This document shows positions 6,038-13,839 of a stretch of 15,601 nucleotides of DNA, piece by piece (position 1 is the first letter of the stretch; each line of letters begins with the position of its first letter). The notes under the pieces are model-generated. The model saw only the letters and a program-made list of their open reading frames with translations. It was not told the DNA's origin and ran no database searches. The stretch comes from CAYMCV01 sp964389005. Its GTDB lineage: Bacteria; Bacillota; Clostridia; Lachnospirales; Lachnospiraceae. The DNA is taken from NCBI GenBank assembly GCA_964389005.1, contig CAYMCV010000056.1, forward strand, positions 1-15,601. Direction: 5' to 3'. Both the position numbers and the translations under genes were made by a program.

Positions 6038-7154
6038 AACGATTCCTCCTTGTCACAAAAAATGTAATAACACACAGAACTACAGTAAACGACACCAGTG
6101 TCAATAAATTCCTTCCGTATCGTTCATAGGTGTCATAAATGTTTAGACAGTAGAATGAATCAACAATCAACGCCGCAGGATTCAATCGATTCAGTATCGG
6201 ACAAGCATTCTCAATGATGTTTCGCATCTTATCAAACATCAATCCGCTTAAAAATGACATAACCATCGTTGACACGATTGCCAGTCCGAACTTAATACTG
6301 TGATTACGTATCGGTAAGGACTCAATACATATGCCCATTGCAATTCCGAATGCGTTTCCGACAATAAGAATCAGCGCAATTTGCGGAATCTTGCTGCCGA
6401 AATCCAGTTTTAATACCTGTATAAAATAGAACAATGTGATGATGTTGACCATGATTTCAATCGTAAGCGCTGCTGCAAATTCTGCAACAAGCGCAAGCAT
6501 TTTGTTTGCCGGTGCCACGGCGCGCCTCTGCCCGACATCACTTAAATCCGGCTGAATCTGTTCCACGACCGCAAGTCCCAAGAATGAAGCGTACAGTGCA
6601 CTCATGGCGAGTAATGCATAAAAGTACTGTAAATAGATATTCATGTTACCTGCGTCTTGATTCGTAACGACCACGTGTGTAATCTCTTTGCTCATCGACG
6701 TAATAACTTCTTCCACTTTCTCAGGATACGTTTTAAACACCGTCATAACGGTATGTTCCGACTGCAAATATTGTTCAAGTACTATATTCAATATGGATGC
6801 GGAAATCCCTTTTTCATCCACCACCAGTTCCGGCGTCTCCTTCATAAAGTAAATACCTGTGATTGCTCCCTCAGAGAGACTCTGCTTGGCATCCTCAGCC
6901 GTCATGACGGTTACGTTTAGCAATCCGTCTTCTTTGGAGAGTTCGTCAAGTAATGTAGCAAATCCTTCGTTTGTTTCTTCACTCAAAACAACCGCAACCG
7001 GTGTGGCTTTGAACACTTCCGTATTCTCAAAGGCACGCCCAAAGGAAAAATAGAATATGGTTCCCAAAAATAAGGGAAAAACGAACGTCCAAAAGCTAAG
7101 TGCCCCGTTTCGTAACAATCGTTTTAATAAATAATGATACAAATGCCAAAACAT
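6024..7154 (-). CDS. ABC-2 type transporter permease (first permease)
   Basis: A 376-aa ABC-2 membrane protein. It begins with a short cytoplasmic helix and a first membrane segment (about residues 18-38, SFWTFVFPLFLGTIFYFSFG). A large extracytoplasmic region of about 130 residues follows, then five more hydrophobic segments in the second half, the conserved region MSFLSGLMFDKM, and ending RRNRYASL. This topology (1 + large loop + 5) is that of drug and lantibiotic exporters such as LnrM/YhgE-like permeases. Start ATG 7154 has AGGAGG 6-7 nt upstream. It lies 10 nt after the ATPase stop and overlaps the next permease by 14 nt. Two different permeases probably form a heterodimer. The substrate is unknown. 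Confidence 0.9.
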   Translation of the reverse strand: MFWHLYHYLLKRLLRNGALSFWTFVFPLFLGTIFYFSFGRAFENTEVFKATPVAVVLSEETNEGFATLLDELSKEDGLLNVTVMTAEDAKQSLSEGAITGIYFMKETPELVVDEKGISASILNIVLEQYLQSEHTVMTVFKTYPEKVEEVITSMSKEITHVVVTNQDAGNMNIYLQYFYALLAMSALYASFLGLAVVEQIQPDLSDVGQRRAVAPANKMLALVAEFAAALTIEIMVNIITLFYFIQVLKLDFGSKIPQIALILIVGNAFGIAMGICIESLPIRNHSIKFGLAIVSTMVMSFLSGLMFDKMRNIIENACPILNRLNPAALIVDSFYCLNIYDTYERYGRNLLTLVSFTVVLCVITFFVTRRNRYASL

Positions 7155-7164
7155 AAGCTACCTC

Positions 7165-8103
7165 CTAGTCTCTAAGCTCTTTTCCCGTAATTTCCAGGAA
7201 TACATCATTTAATGTCGGTGCTTCGGAGAAGATTCGTCCAAACGAAACCTGATGATTCTGCATATACTCCAAAACATGAATAACATTGTGACGTCCGCCG
7301 CTGCAATTGATTTTGAGCTGTTTTCCGTCATATTCCGCCGCGTAAACATGGGAAAGATTCTTAATCTCTCCGATTTGCTCTTCCGTGAGTCCAAGCACAT
7401 CCACTGTGATGTTTTCTGTGTTCTTAATCATGTTCTTCAATTCTTCTTTCGTCCCGATTGCAACCGCTTTTCCTTTGTCCATGATGGCAATACGGCTGCA
7501 TATCTGTTCCACCTCCTCCATGTAATGTGAGGTATATACAATGGTACTTCCATTGGCATTCAATTCACGAATTCCCTCAAGAATGCGATTACGACTTTGC
7601 GGGTCAACAGCAACCGTCGGTTCATCCATAAAAATCAATTTCGGTTTATGTGCGATTCCGCATGCAATATTCAGTCTGCGTAGCAAGCCGCCGGAGAGTT
7701 TTTTCGGACGCATTTTAACATAATCCTCAAGTCCCACGAATTCGATAGCTTCCGTCACATACTGTTTTCTTAAGCGTTTGTCTTGGATATATAAGCCACA
7801 AAAATAATCCACGTTCTCGTAAACCGTCAATTCTTCAAATACCGCAACATTCTGCATAATGACGCCAATGTCGCGCTTGGACTCATAACTGTCAGGCAAC
7901 ATCGGTTTGCCGAAGACCGATATCGTTCCTTTATCATAAGACAGCAGTGCCAAAATACAGTTGATGGTGGTGGTCTTTCCGGAACCGTTCGGCCCGAGCA
8001 GACCAAAAATTTCGCCTTCTTCAATCTTTAGACTAAACTGGTCAACAGCAACCAACTCCTGATAACGCTTTACCAAATGATCTACTTCAATAATTGTTGA
8101 CAT
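7165..8103 (-). CDS. ABC exporter ATP-binding protein (LnrL/DrrA-like)
   Basis: A complete 312-aa ATPase. Walker A GPNGSGKT (37-44), Q-loop VIMQN (Q84), signature LSGGLLRRLNIA (136-147), Walker B LIFMDEP with catalytic E161, D-loop VAVDPQ and H-loop TSHYMEEVE (H193). The signature has Leu in place of the usual Gln (LSGGL), as in other members of the drug-export subgroup that have RRLNIA. The C-terminal 90 residues are the accessory domain common to DrrA/CcmA-like subunits, ending APTLNDVFLEITGKELRD. It is first in an operon with two ABC-2 permeases. The divergent histidine kinase/response regulator pair suggests regulated efflux of a membrane-active compound, by analogy with LnrLMN-LnrJK of Bacillus. 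Start ATG 8103 has GGAGG 5 nt upstream. Confidence 0.93.
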   Translation of the reverse strand: MSTIIEVDHLVKRYQELVAVDQFSLKIEEGEIFGLLGPNGSGKTTTINCILALLSYDKGTISVFGKPMLPDSYESKRDIGVIMQNVAVFEELTVYENVDYFCGLYIQDKRLRKQYVTEAIEFVGLEDYVKMRPKKLSGGLLRRLNIACGIAHKPKLIFMDEPTVAVDPQSRNRILEGIRELNANGSTIVYTSHYMEEVEQICSRIAIMDKGKAVAIGTKEELKNMIKNTENITVDVLGLTEEQIGEIKNLSHVYAAEYDGKQLKINCSGGRHNVIHVLEYMQNHQVSFGRIFSEAPTLNDVFLEITGKELRD

Positions 8104-8186
8104 AGGAACCTCCGTTTCATAACATCGCCGTGCCGATACCGTTTCTCCGACACCGATGATTGTTTGTTGTTTCTTCTGTAATCAAT

Positions 8187-8203
8187 TTACCTTAGATTGG
8201 TAA
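8187..8203. promoter_or_regulatory. Candidate regulator-binding dyad upstream of the ABC operon
   Basis: TTACC (8187-8191), 7-bp centre, GGTAA (8199-8203), an inverted repeat that extends to 7 of 8 matched bases per arm. It is downstream of the predicted ATPase promoter, where binding could modulate that transcript. A TTAC/GTAA dyad also occurs before the response regulator gene, which suggests a common binding protein, but the spacings differ (7 versus 4 bp). Confidence 0.35.
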
Positions 8204-8222
8204 CTTGCGTAAAGTGAATAAA

Positions 8223-8250
8223 ATCATATTTTGCATGTTACATTTGTCAC
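8223..8250 (-). promoter_or_regulatory. Promoter of the ABC export operon
   Basis: Minus strand: GTGACA (8245-8250), 16-bp spacer, TATGAT (8223-8228). Its -35 box shares five base pairs with the -35 box of the divergent kinase promoter. Transcription would start near 8216, giving a leader of about 110 nt. Confidence 0.5.
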
Positions 8251-8272
8251 ATCTTCTCATTTGATGTATGAT
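8244..8272 (+). promoter_or_regulatory. Promoter of the histidine kinase gene
   Basis: TTGTCA (8244-8249), 17-bp spacer, TATGAT (8267-8272). Start near 8279, only about 24 nt before the ATG, with GGAGG at 8292-8296. Confidence 0.65.
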
Positions 8273-8302
8273 GGATATCAAGAATAGATATGGAGGTTTT
8301 GT

Positions 8303-9427
8303 ATGTCAGCTTTATTGATTCGATTGTTATTCATCTTCCTATCCCTGCTTCTTGCCGTACAAAACGGTATTTCCGTACCGATTGTCATCTCTTTGCTCGG
8401 CGTGATTTTTGTAAGTTCTTTTTCCTATATCAAAACCAATCGCACAATATCATTCATACTGATCCTTCTGTATCTGATGATTGGCTTTTTTTACATAGAA
8501 AGCGCATATTTTCTTCCTGTGCTGGGATTTGAGCTCTCCGGTTTCGTGATTCATTTATCTTCGATGAAACAATATTCTTCGCGCAACCGTACCGCTTTGT
8601 ATGCCATAAATATTCTGTCTGCCTGCTGTTATTTCAGCCAGATATACATACTCGCAACGACACAGACCGTGATTGCGGCTGTTTATATATCAATATTGAC
8701 TATCCTGTCATTCATGACACGTATGTTGTGTGACATGAATGTCGATTTGCAACAAAAACTGCATACGATTCAAGACATTAGCAAAGAACATGAACTTTCC
8801 TTGAAAAACAAAAATCATGAATTATTGGAAAAGCAGGATTATGAAATTTATCTTGCAACTCTACAAGAACGAAATCGAATTGCACGAGAGATTCATGACA
8901 ATGTCGGTCATCTTCTGACGCGATCCATCCTCCAAGTCGGTGCAATGAAAGCAACCACTTCGGATGAATCCTCCCAAAAAAGTTTGGAAGACATTCGTCT
9001 TACATTGGATACTGCCATGACCTGTATCAGGACCAGCGTGCATGATTTGCATGATGACTCCGTCGATTTAAAGGCAGCACTGATTGACTTCAAGTCCTCA
9101 TTCCCGAATCTTCACATTACCATGGAATACGATTGCGACACACCGCCTGCACGCGAAGTCAAATACAGTATCCTTGCCATTGTTCGAGAAGCTTTGAGCA
9201 ATACAATGAAGCACAGCGATGCCACTTCCTCGACGATAATTTTTAGAAGACATCCTGCTTTTTATCAGTTATTGATTGAAGATAACGGCTCGTCTTCCGA
9301 CATGAAAGAATCCGGCATTGGTTTGATTACCATGCGAGAGCGGGTCGAAAAGTTGGGCGGTTCTTTTCGAATTTCCACGGAGAAGGGATTTCGCATTTTT
9401 ATCATGATTCCTCTCAATGTGAAATGA
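8303..9427 (+). CDS. Sensor histidine kinase, NarL/LiaS/DesK class (HisKA_3)
   Basis: A 374-aa membrane kinase. Residues 1-142 hold about five to six hydrophobic helices with very short loops and no extracellular sensor domain, so it likely senses within the membrane. A linker helix/coiled coil spans about 145-190. The HisKA_3 dimerisation box ERNRIAREIHDNVGHLLTRS has the phosphoacceptor H198. The HATPase domain follows with N-box REALSNTMKHSDA (N300), G1 box IEDNGSSSDMKESGIGL (D327) and MRERVEKLGGSF. Start ATG 8303 has GGAGG 6 nt upstream. It would phosphorylate the regulator encoded 92 nt downstream and is divergent from the ABC exporter it probably controls, as in LnrJ-LnrK/LnrLMN. The signal is unknown; intramembrane detection of lipid-active compounds is inferred from the topology. 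Confidence 0.93.
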   Translation: MSALLIRLLFIFLSLLLAVQNGISVPIVISLLGVIFVSSFSYIKTNRTISFILILLYLMIGFFYIESAYFLPVLGFELSGFVIHLSSMKQYSSRNRTALYAINILSACCYFSQIYILATTQTVIAAVYISILTILSFMTRMLCDMNVDLQQKLHTIQDISKEHELSLKNKNHELLEKQDYEIYLATLQERNRIAREIHDNVGHLLTRSILQVGAMKATTSDESSQKSLEDIRLTLDTAMTCIRTSVHDLHDDSVDLKAALIDFKSSFPNLHITMEYDCDTPPAREVKYSILAIVREALSNTMKHSDATSSTIIFRRHPAFYQLLIEDNGSSSDMKESGIGLITMRERVEKLGGSFRISTEKGFRIFIMIPLNVK

Positions 9428-9431
9428 TGCA

Positions 9432-9459
9432 ATTCCATATCTTTGGAATGGATTTTTTT
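9432..9459 (+). terminator. Weak terminator or attenuator between kinase and regulator genes
   Basis: ATTCCA (9432-9437) and TGGAAT (9444-9449) form a 6-bp stem with a 6-nt loop, followed 3 nt later by seven Ts (9453-9459). The stem is short and AT-rich, so only partial termination is expected, which could set kinase and regulator levels apart. Confidence 0.4.
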
Positions 9460-9469
9460 GATTGATTCT

Positions 9470-9498
9470 GTTACACTGTTGTAAGTAACTTTTAGATA
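9470..9498 (+). promoter_or_regulatory. Possible internal promoter of the response regulator gene with overlapping operator
   Basis: GTTACA (9470-9475), 17-bp spacer and TAGATA (9493-9498) form a weak promoter. The -35 is covered by the dyad TTACA-CTGT-TGTAA (9471-9484) and a larger nested GTTAC/GTAAC pair (9470-9474, 9485-9489). Response regulators of the NarL class bind such short dyads, so autoregulation is plausible. Confidence 0.4.
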
Positions 9499-9519
9499 AG
9501 AAATCATTGGGGGATAGAG

Positions 9520-10143
9520 ATGAATGTATTGATTATCGACGATGACAAATTGGTTGCTCTCTCTTTAAAGAACATTTTGGAGGCTTCCTCTTGTATAACG
9601 ATTCCGGCAATCGGGTATTCCGGGGAAGAAGCCTTGCGGCTGTATCGCGAAGTACAACCCGATATCCTTCTGATGGATATTCGCATGAAAGAAATGTCAG
9701 GCCTGGATGCGGGTGAACAGATTCTGCGCGATTTTCCGAATGCCAAGATTCTGTATCTGACCACTTTTTCAGATGATGAATATATCATCAAAGCATTGAA
9801 TATCGGTGCCAAAGGCTATCTGCTAAAACAGGACTTTGAGAGCATAGCGCCGGCTTTACATGCGGTTCATTCCGGACAGACTGTGTTCGGCGGTGAAATC
9901 GGAACCAAAATTCCGAATTTGATGAAGAATACTGGTTTGTTTGACCATACGGCTCTTGGTATTACCGAGAAGGAAGCGGAACTCATGGAACTCATAGCGG
10001 ACGGTCTGAACAATCGCGAAATAGCGGAACAACTCTACTTAAGCGAGGGAACCGTTCGAAATTACCTAAGTACGCTGTTGGAGAAGTTACAACTACGTGA
10101 CCGCACACAACTTGCAATTTTTTACTATCAGCATCGAGGCTAA
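9520..10143 (+). CDS. Response regulator, NarL/LuxR class
   Basis: A 207-aa two-domain regulator. Receiver domain 1-118: acidic pocket IIDDD (D7-D9), phosphoacceptor D53 (LLMDIRM), switch Thr in LTTF (81-82), and K103 (LLKQ). LuxR-type helix-turn-helix about 148-205: LGITEKEAELMELIADGLNN, then EIAEQLYLSEGTVRNYLSTL and LRDRTQLAIFY. Start ATG 9520 follows GGGGGA (9509-9514). It should act with the kinase upstream as an activator or repressor of the divergent ABC exporter and possibly of the lysozyme gene 36 nt downstream, since no terminator separates them. The regulator family is certain, the target genes are inferred from position. Confidence 0.95.
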   Translation: MNVLIIDDDKLVALSLKNILEASSCITIPAIGYSGEEALRLYREVQPDILLMDIRMKEMSGLDAGEQILRDFPNAKILYLTTFSDDEYIIKALNIGAKGYLLKQDFESIAPALHAVHSGQTVFGGEIGTKIPNLMKNTGLFDHTALGITEKEAELMELIADGLNNREIAEQLYLSEGTVRNYLSTLLEKLQLRDRTQLAIFYYQHRG

Positions 10144-10179
10144 CCACGATATACCAAATACGATGAAACGGAGATTATT

Positions 10180-11274
10180 ATGGAAACTTTTGAATTAGGT
10201 CAAAAAGAGAAAAATTCTAAGAAAAAGGCATCTTCACAGCGAATTCTGCTTGCTGTCATCTGCCTTCTTTGCGTTGTCACTTGTCTAAGCAGCATTGCCG
10301 TGCTCGTCATGATGTTGCGTGAAAATTCACAAATTGAGCCTGTCTCTGTGGCTCCCGAAACGGAAACTACAGCTTACACACAAGAAGAACTACAGCTCCT
10401 GCTTGCGGATGCAGAACAAAAAGCGCGCGCACAAGCGGAGGCGGACTTTAAAAGTGACTTGAAAGAGACGTTTGTAGGAGGTGAAAGCGTTGTTGCCAAG
10501 TTACGACAACTCTACCCCGAAGATTTGATTTTTTATGACAGTGATCACTATGCTTTTTATCCGATTCTTGCCGATGTTCCGAAACACGCATACGTTTCGG
10601 AGAACTTCACACAGACCGAAAACGGCGAAATCATTTATCACGAGAATGGCGTTCCCGTATCTGTCAAAGGAATCGATGTTTCCAAGTACCAAGGTGAAAT
10701 TGATTGGAATAAGGTCGCTGCAACGGGAGTCGAATATGCGATTTTACGTGCCGGAATTCGCGGTTACGGTACCGGCGCGATTGTTCTCGATGAGTGTTTT
10801 GAGCAGAATCTAAAAGGTGCAACTGCGGCCGGAATCGATGTCGGCGTTTACTTTTTTACACAGGCAATCAGCGAAGCCGAGGCCATCGAAGAGGCACAGT
10901 TTGTGCTGAATGCCATTGCAGGTTATACGATTACCTATCCTATTATCATTGACGTTGAAGTCTTGTACGACAGCGAAGCGCGTACCTATCAGTTAACGCA
11001 AAAAGAGCGCACCGACTACTGCATCGCTTTTTGTGAAACAGTTAAAAATGCCGGATATACGCCCATGATTTACGGTAACTTAAAATCTTTTGCGGATATG
11101 TTGGATTTAACACGCCTCGTATCCTATGAAAAATGGTTTGCTTTCTATGATAACTATATCTACTTTCCTTACGAAGTCAGTATGTGGCAATATACCGACA
11201 AGGCAACCGTGGATGGAATCGAAGGTCCGGTTGACCTCAACATCACCATGCAACGTAAGTGGGGTGCGAATTAA
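10180..11274 (+). CDS. Membrane-anchored GH25 family lysozyme (N-acetylmuramidase)
   Basis: A 364-aa protein. Residues 1-20 are Lys-rich and cytoplasmic, 21-46 form one membrane helix without a clear cleavage site, and 66-100 are a charged helical linker. The glycoside hydrolase 25 domain spans about 160-360: KGIDVSKYQGEIDW with catalytic-site D166, YAILRAGIRGYGTG, VGVYFFTQAISEAEA, the DxE pair D258/E260 in YPIIIDVEV, and MWQYTD near the end. It would cleave the MurNAc-GlcNAc bond of peptidoglycan at the cell's own surface. The middle part (105-160) between linker and domain is not recognised. Start ATG 10180 has CGGAGA 5 nt upstream. It follows the response regulator gene by 36 nt with no terminator, so co-expression with the two-component system is likely. 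The end overlaps the convergent tex stop by 3 nt, and no terminator is visible. Confidence 0.92.
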   Translation: METFELGQKEKNSKKKASSQRILLAVICLLCVVTCLSSIAVLVMMLRENSQIEPVSVAPETETTAYTQEELQLLLADAEQKARAQAEADFKSDLKETFVGGESVVAKLRQLYPEDLIFYDSDHYAFYPILADVPKHAYVSENFTQTENGEIIYHENGVPVSVKGIDVSKYQGEIDWNKVAATGVEYAILRAGIRGYGTGAIVLDECFEQNLKGATAAGIDVGVYFFTQAISEAEAIEEAQFVLNAIAGYTITYPIIIDVEVLYDSEARTYQLTQKERTDYCIAFCETVKNAGYTPMIYGNLKSFADMLDLTRLVSYEKWFAFYDNYIYFPYEVSMWQYTDKATVDGIEGPVDLNITMQRKWGAN

Positions 11275-13445
11275 TTCAATCCCTTCATTGTAAGCGAAAT
11301 TCTCTTTCTGGCGGCATCGACGTCAAGAACTCTGACGTTCACAATGTCGCCGACGCTTACCGCTTCCAAAGGGTGTTTGATATAGCGTTCGGTAATCTGC
11401 GAAATGTGTACAAGTCCATCTTGATGAACCCCGATATCCACAAATACCCCGAAATCAATGACATTTCTGACGGTTCCTTTGAGTTCCATGCCTGCTTTTA
11501 AATCTTTCATCTCAAGAATATCGCTTCTTAGTATCGGCGCAGGCATGTCCTCTCTCGGATCTCTCGCCGGTTTCTTCAGTTCCGAAAGAATATCCGACAG
11601 TGTGATTTCTCCGATATTCAGTTCCTTTGCTGTGGCTTTTACCTCTGCCGTCGACATTGCAAAAGTTCCTGTAGGCTGTTTACCCGATGCCTGTCTGCGT
11701 TGCGCCTCTTTCACATCTTCTGCCGTAATTCCAAGTTTCTTCATCAGACAAAGTGTTGCTTCATATGACTCCGGATGAACTCCCGTTGCATCAAGCGGAT
11801 TGTCACCGTCTGAAATACGCAGAAAACCTGCGCATTGTTCATATGCTTTCGGCCCAAGTTTCGCAATTTTTAGCAATTGTCTTCGATTCTTGAATCTGCC
11901 GTTGTTCTCACGGTAATCGACGATGTTCTTTGCAATCACCTTCGTGATGCCGGATACATAGGCAAGGAGCGGTGCTGAGGCCGTATTCAAGTCTACACCG
12001 ACGCGATTCACGCTGTCTTCCACAACTGCGCCGAGTACCTCATCCAATTTCTTCTGGTTCATATCGTGCTGGTACTGTCCGACTCCGATGGATTTCGGGT
12101 CAATTTTTACCAATTCAGCCAATGGGTCTTGCAATCTGCGCGCAATGGAAGCTGCACTTCTTTGACCGACATCGAACTGCGGAAACTCCTCCGTAGCCAA
12201 TTTGCTGGCAGAATACACGGAAGCTCCTGCCTCGTTCACGATCACATATTGCACGGGTCGTTCCAGTTCATGCAACAGTTCAACAATGACCTGTTCCGAC
12301 TCTCTGGATGCAGTACCGTTGCCGACGGATATTAAATCTACATTAAACTTCTTGATGATATCTTTCAAGATTCGTTTTGATTCTTCAACCTTCTTCTGCG
12401 GTTCTGTCGGGAAAATGACCGTGGTATACAGAACCTTACCGGTTGCATCAACAACAGCGAGTTTACAGCCTGTACGGAATGCAGGATCCCAACCAAGAAC
12501 TACCTTCCCCTTAATCGGCGGTTGTAACAAAAGCTGCTCTAAGTTCTTACCGAAGACGCTCATTGCTCCTTCTTCGGCCTTTTCTGTCAGGTCATTTCTG
12601 ATTTCTCGCTCAATTGCCGGCGCGATTAACCGTTCGTATGCATCTTGTATTGTCTCTTTCAATACAGGAGAAGTGATTGGGTTGTTATGAATGATAATCT
12701 TCTTCTCCAAATACTGTAAAATTCGTTCCTTCGGAGCGCTGACTTTAACGGTCAACACTTTTTCGCTTTCACCGCGATTTACCGCGAGAATACGGTGTCC
12801 AACCACTTTCTTCAACGGTTCTTCGTAATTATAATACATCTCATACACACTCTCGACTTTCTCGTCTTTCGCCAAGCTTATAAGCGCACCTTCTGCAAAT
12901 GTAATCTCACGAATATACTTCCGATACTCTGCTTCGTCCGATATTTTTTCGGCAATAATGTCCATTGCCCCCTGTATGGCGTCTGCTGTATTTGCAACGC
13001 CCTTTTCTTCATTGACATATACTTCGGCTATTGTTGCAAGTTCACTTTGTAATTCCTGTGCAAGAATCAGCTCCGCCAAGGGCTCCAACCCTTTTTCGCG
13101 TGCGACGCTCGCGCGTGTCTTACGTTTCTGGCGATACGGGCGATATAAATCCTCAACCGTTACCAATGTTTCCGCCGCAAGAATCTGTAGACGCAGTTCT
13201 TCCGTCAATTTCCCCTGTTCTTCAATACTTGCGATTGCCTGCGCTTGCTTCTCCGATAAGTTCCGCAGATACAGTAATCTCTCATGAAGATTTCTCAGTA
13301 CTTCGTCATTTAGATTTCCCGTTACGTCCTTTCTGTAACGTGCAATGAAAGGAATGGTATTTCCTTCATCAATCATCTTGATTGTGACTTCCACCTGTTC
13401 CTTTGTAATATGTAATTCCTGTGCAATTTTTACCGGAATATTCAT
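11271..13445 (-). CDS. tex: Tex family RNA-binding S1-domain transcription accessory protein
   Basis: A 724-aa protein of usual Tex length. In order: N-terminal helical Tex domain with the conserved opening EGNTIPFIARYRKDVTGNL (27-45) and LYRPYRQKRKTRA (100-112); a YqgF/RNase H-like domain from about 317 (VLGWDPAFRTGCKLAVVD); helix-hairpin-helix region (NTASAPLLAYVSGITKVIA, then ENNGRFKNRRQLLKI); and a C-terminal S1 RNA-binding domain (about 650-722, GTVRNVIDFGVFVDIG). Tex binds nucleic acid and affects transcription and RNA metabolism, and is widely conserved. Start ATG 13445 has GAGGAG about 10 nt upstream, a rather long spacing. The gene ends convergently with the lysozyme gene (stop codons share TTAA, 11271-11274) and no terminator is visible. 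Confidence 0.96.
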   Translation of the reverse strand: MNIPVKIAQELHITKEQVEVTIKMIDEGNTIPFIARYRKDVTGNLNDEVLRNLHERLLYLRNLSEKQAQAIASIEEQGKLTEELRLQILAAETLVTVEDLYRPYRQKRKTRASVAREKGLEPLAELILAQELQSELATIAEVYVNEEKGVANTADAIQGAMDIIAEKISDEAEYRKYIREITFAEGALISLAKDEKVESVYEMYYNYEEPLKKVVGHRILAVNRGESEKVLTVKVSAPKERILQYLEKKIIIHNNPITSPVLKETIQDAYERLIAPAIEREIRNDLTEKAEEGAMSVFGKNLEQLLLQPPIKGKVVLGWDPAFRTGCKLAVVDATGKVLYTTVIFPTEPQKKVEESKRILKDIIKKFNVDLISVGNGTASRESEQVIVELLHELERPVQYVIVNEAGASVYSASKLATEEFPQFDVGQRSAASIARRLQDPLAELVKIDPKSIGVGQYQHDMNQKKLDEVLGAVVEDSVNRVGVDLNTASAPLLAYVSGITKVIAKNIVDYRENNGRFKNRRQLLKIAKLGPKAYEQCAGFLRISDGDNPLDATGVHPESYEATLCLMKKLGITAEDVKEAQRRQASGKQPTGTFAMSTAEVKATAKELNIGEITLSDILSELKKPARDPREDMPAPILRSDILEMKDLKAGMELKGTVRNVIDFGVFVDIGVHQDGLVHISQITERYIKHPLEAVSVGDIVNVRVLDVDAARKRISLTMKGLN

Positions 13446-13490
13446 TTCTAAGTTTCTCCTCTGATTGATTTGTGATTTTACATTGATACC

Positions 13491-13519
13491 ATTTTATGTT
13501 TGTTTTTGACCGCTGTCAA
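13491..13519 (-). promoter_or_regulatory. Promoter of tex
   Basis: Minus strand: perfect TTGACA (13514-13519), 17-bp spacer, TAAAAT (13491-13496). Start near 13484, about 38 nt before the tex ATG. Confidence 0.7.
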
Positions 13520-13520
13520 A
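13505..13520. promoter_or_regulatory. Candidate operator: dyad on the tex -35 box
   Basis: TTTGAC-CGCT-GTCAAA (13505-13520), a perfect 6-bp inverted repeat with a 4-bp centre that overlaps the tex -35 element, where a bound protein would block RNA polymerase. Part of the symmetry comes from TTGACA itself, so chance is possible. Confidence 0.35.
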
Positions 13521-13839
13521 TAGTTATTTTGTGGTTGGTCTGTGAAGTTATAATCGCAATGTAAACTTCGTGATTTGTGTAGCTGTGTTGCCATTCCGGA
13601 AATCATTTGAATCCTATTGCTTGTTTGGTCGAAGTTTCGATCTTGCGCTTTCTGAAGGAAAATTTGATTAAAAGTATGGAAATTTACATTTGTCTCCGTT
13701 TTGTGCCCCACATTTTCGCGCTTTTATGCAAAATACTTAATCCAACATCATTCTTATGAAATGCAAATGAACAGATAAAAATCATTACAACGAGTTTATC
13801 CTGTATCATTCTTTCCCAAAAATATTCCTCACAATTCCT

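Larger units (their letters stand above)
13446..13839. other. Intergenic region between nptA-like gene and tex (394 bp)
   Basis: Holds the tex promoter (13491-13519) with an overlapping dyad (13505-13520). The rest, about 320 bp, is AT-rich with no reading frame I trust. No strong terminator for the upstream cotransporter gene was found; a 6-bp GATAAA/TTTATC pair on the minus strand at about 13774-13800 is too weak to call. Confidence 0.6.

Noticed and set aside
13544..13569. GAAGTT/AACTTC inverted repeat in the intergenic region
   Set aside because: Six-base arms with a 14-base interior are expected by chance in AT-rich DNA, and it does not align with a promoter element.
13478..13711. Open frame of 77 codons on the minus strand between the cotransporter and tex
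   Set aside because: No ribosome binding site, no recognisable sequence, and it contains the well-formed tex promoter.
13774..13800. GATAAA/TTTATC pair as a terminator for the Na/Pi cotransporter gene
   Set aside because: Six AT-rich base pairs with a long loop and no T-run after the stem.
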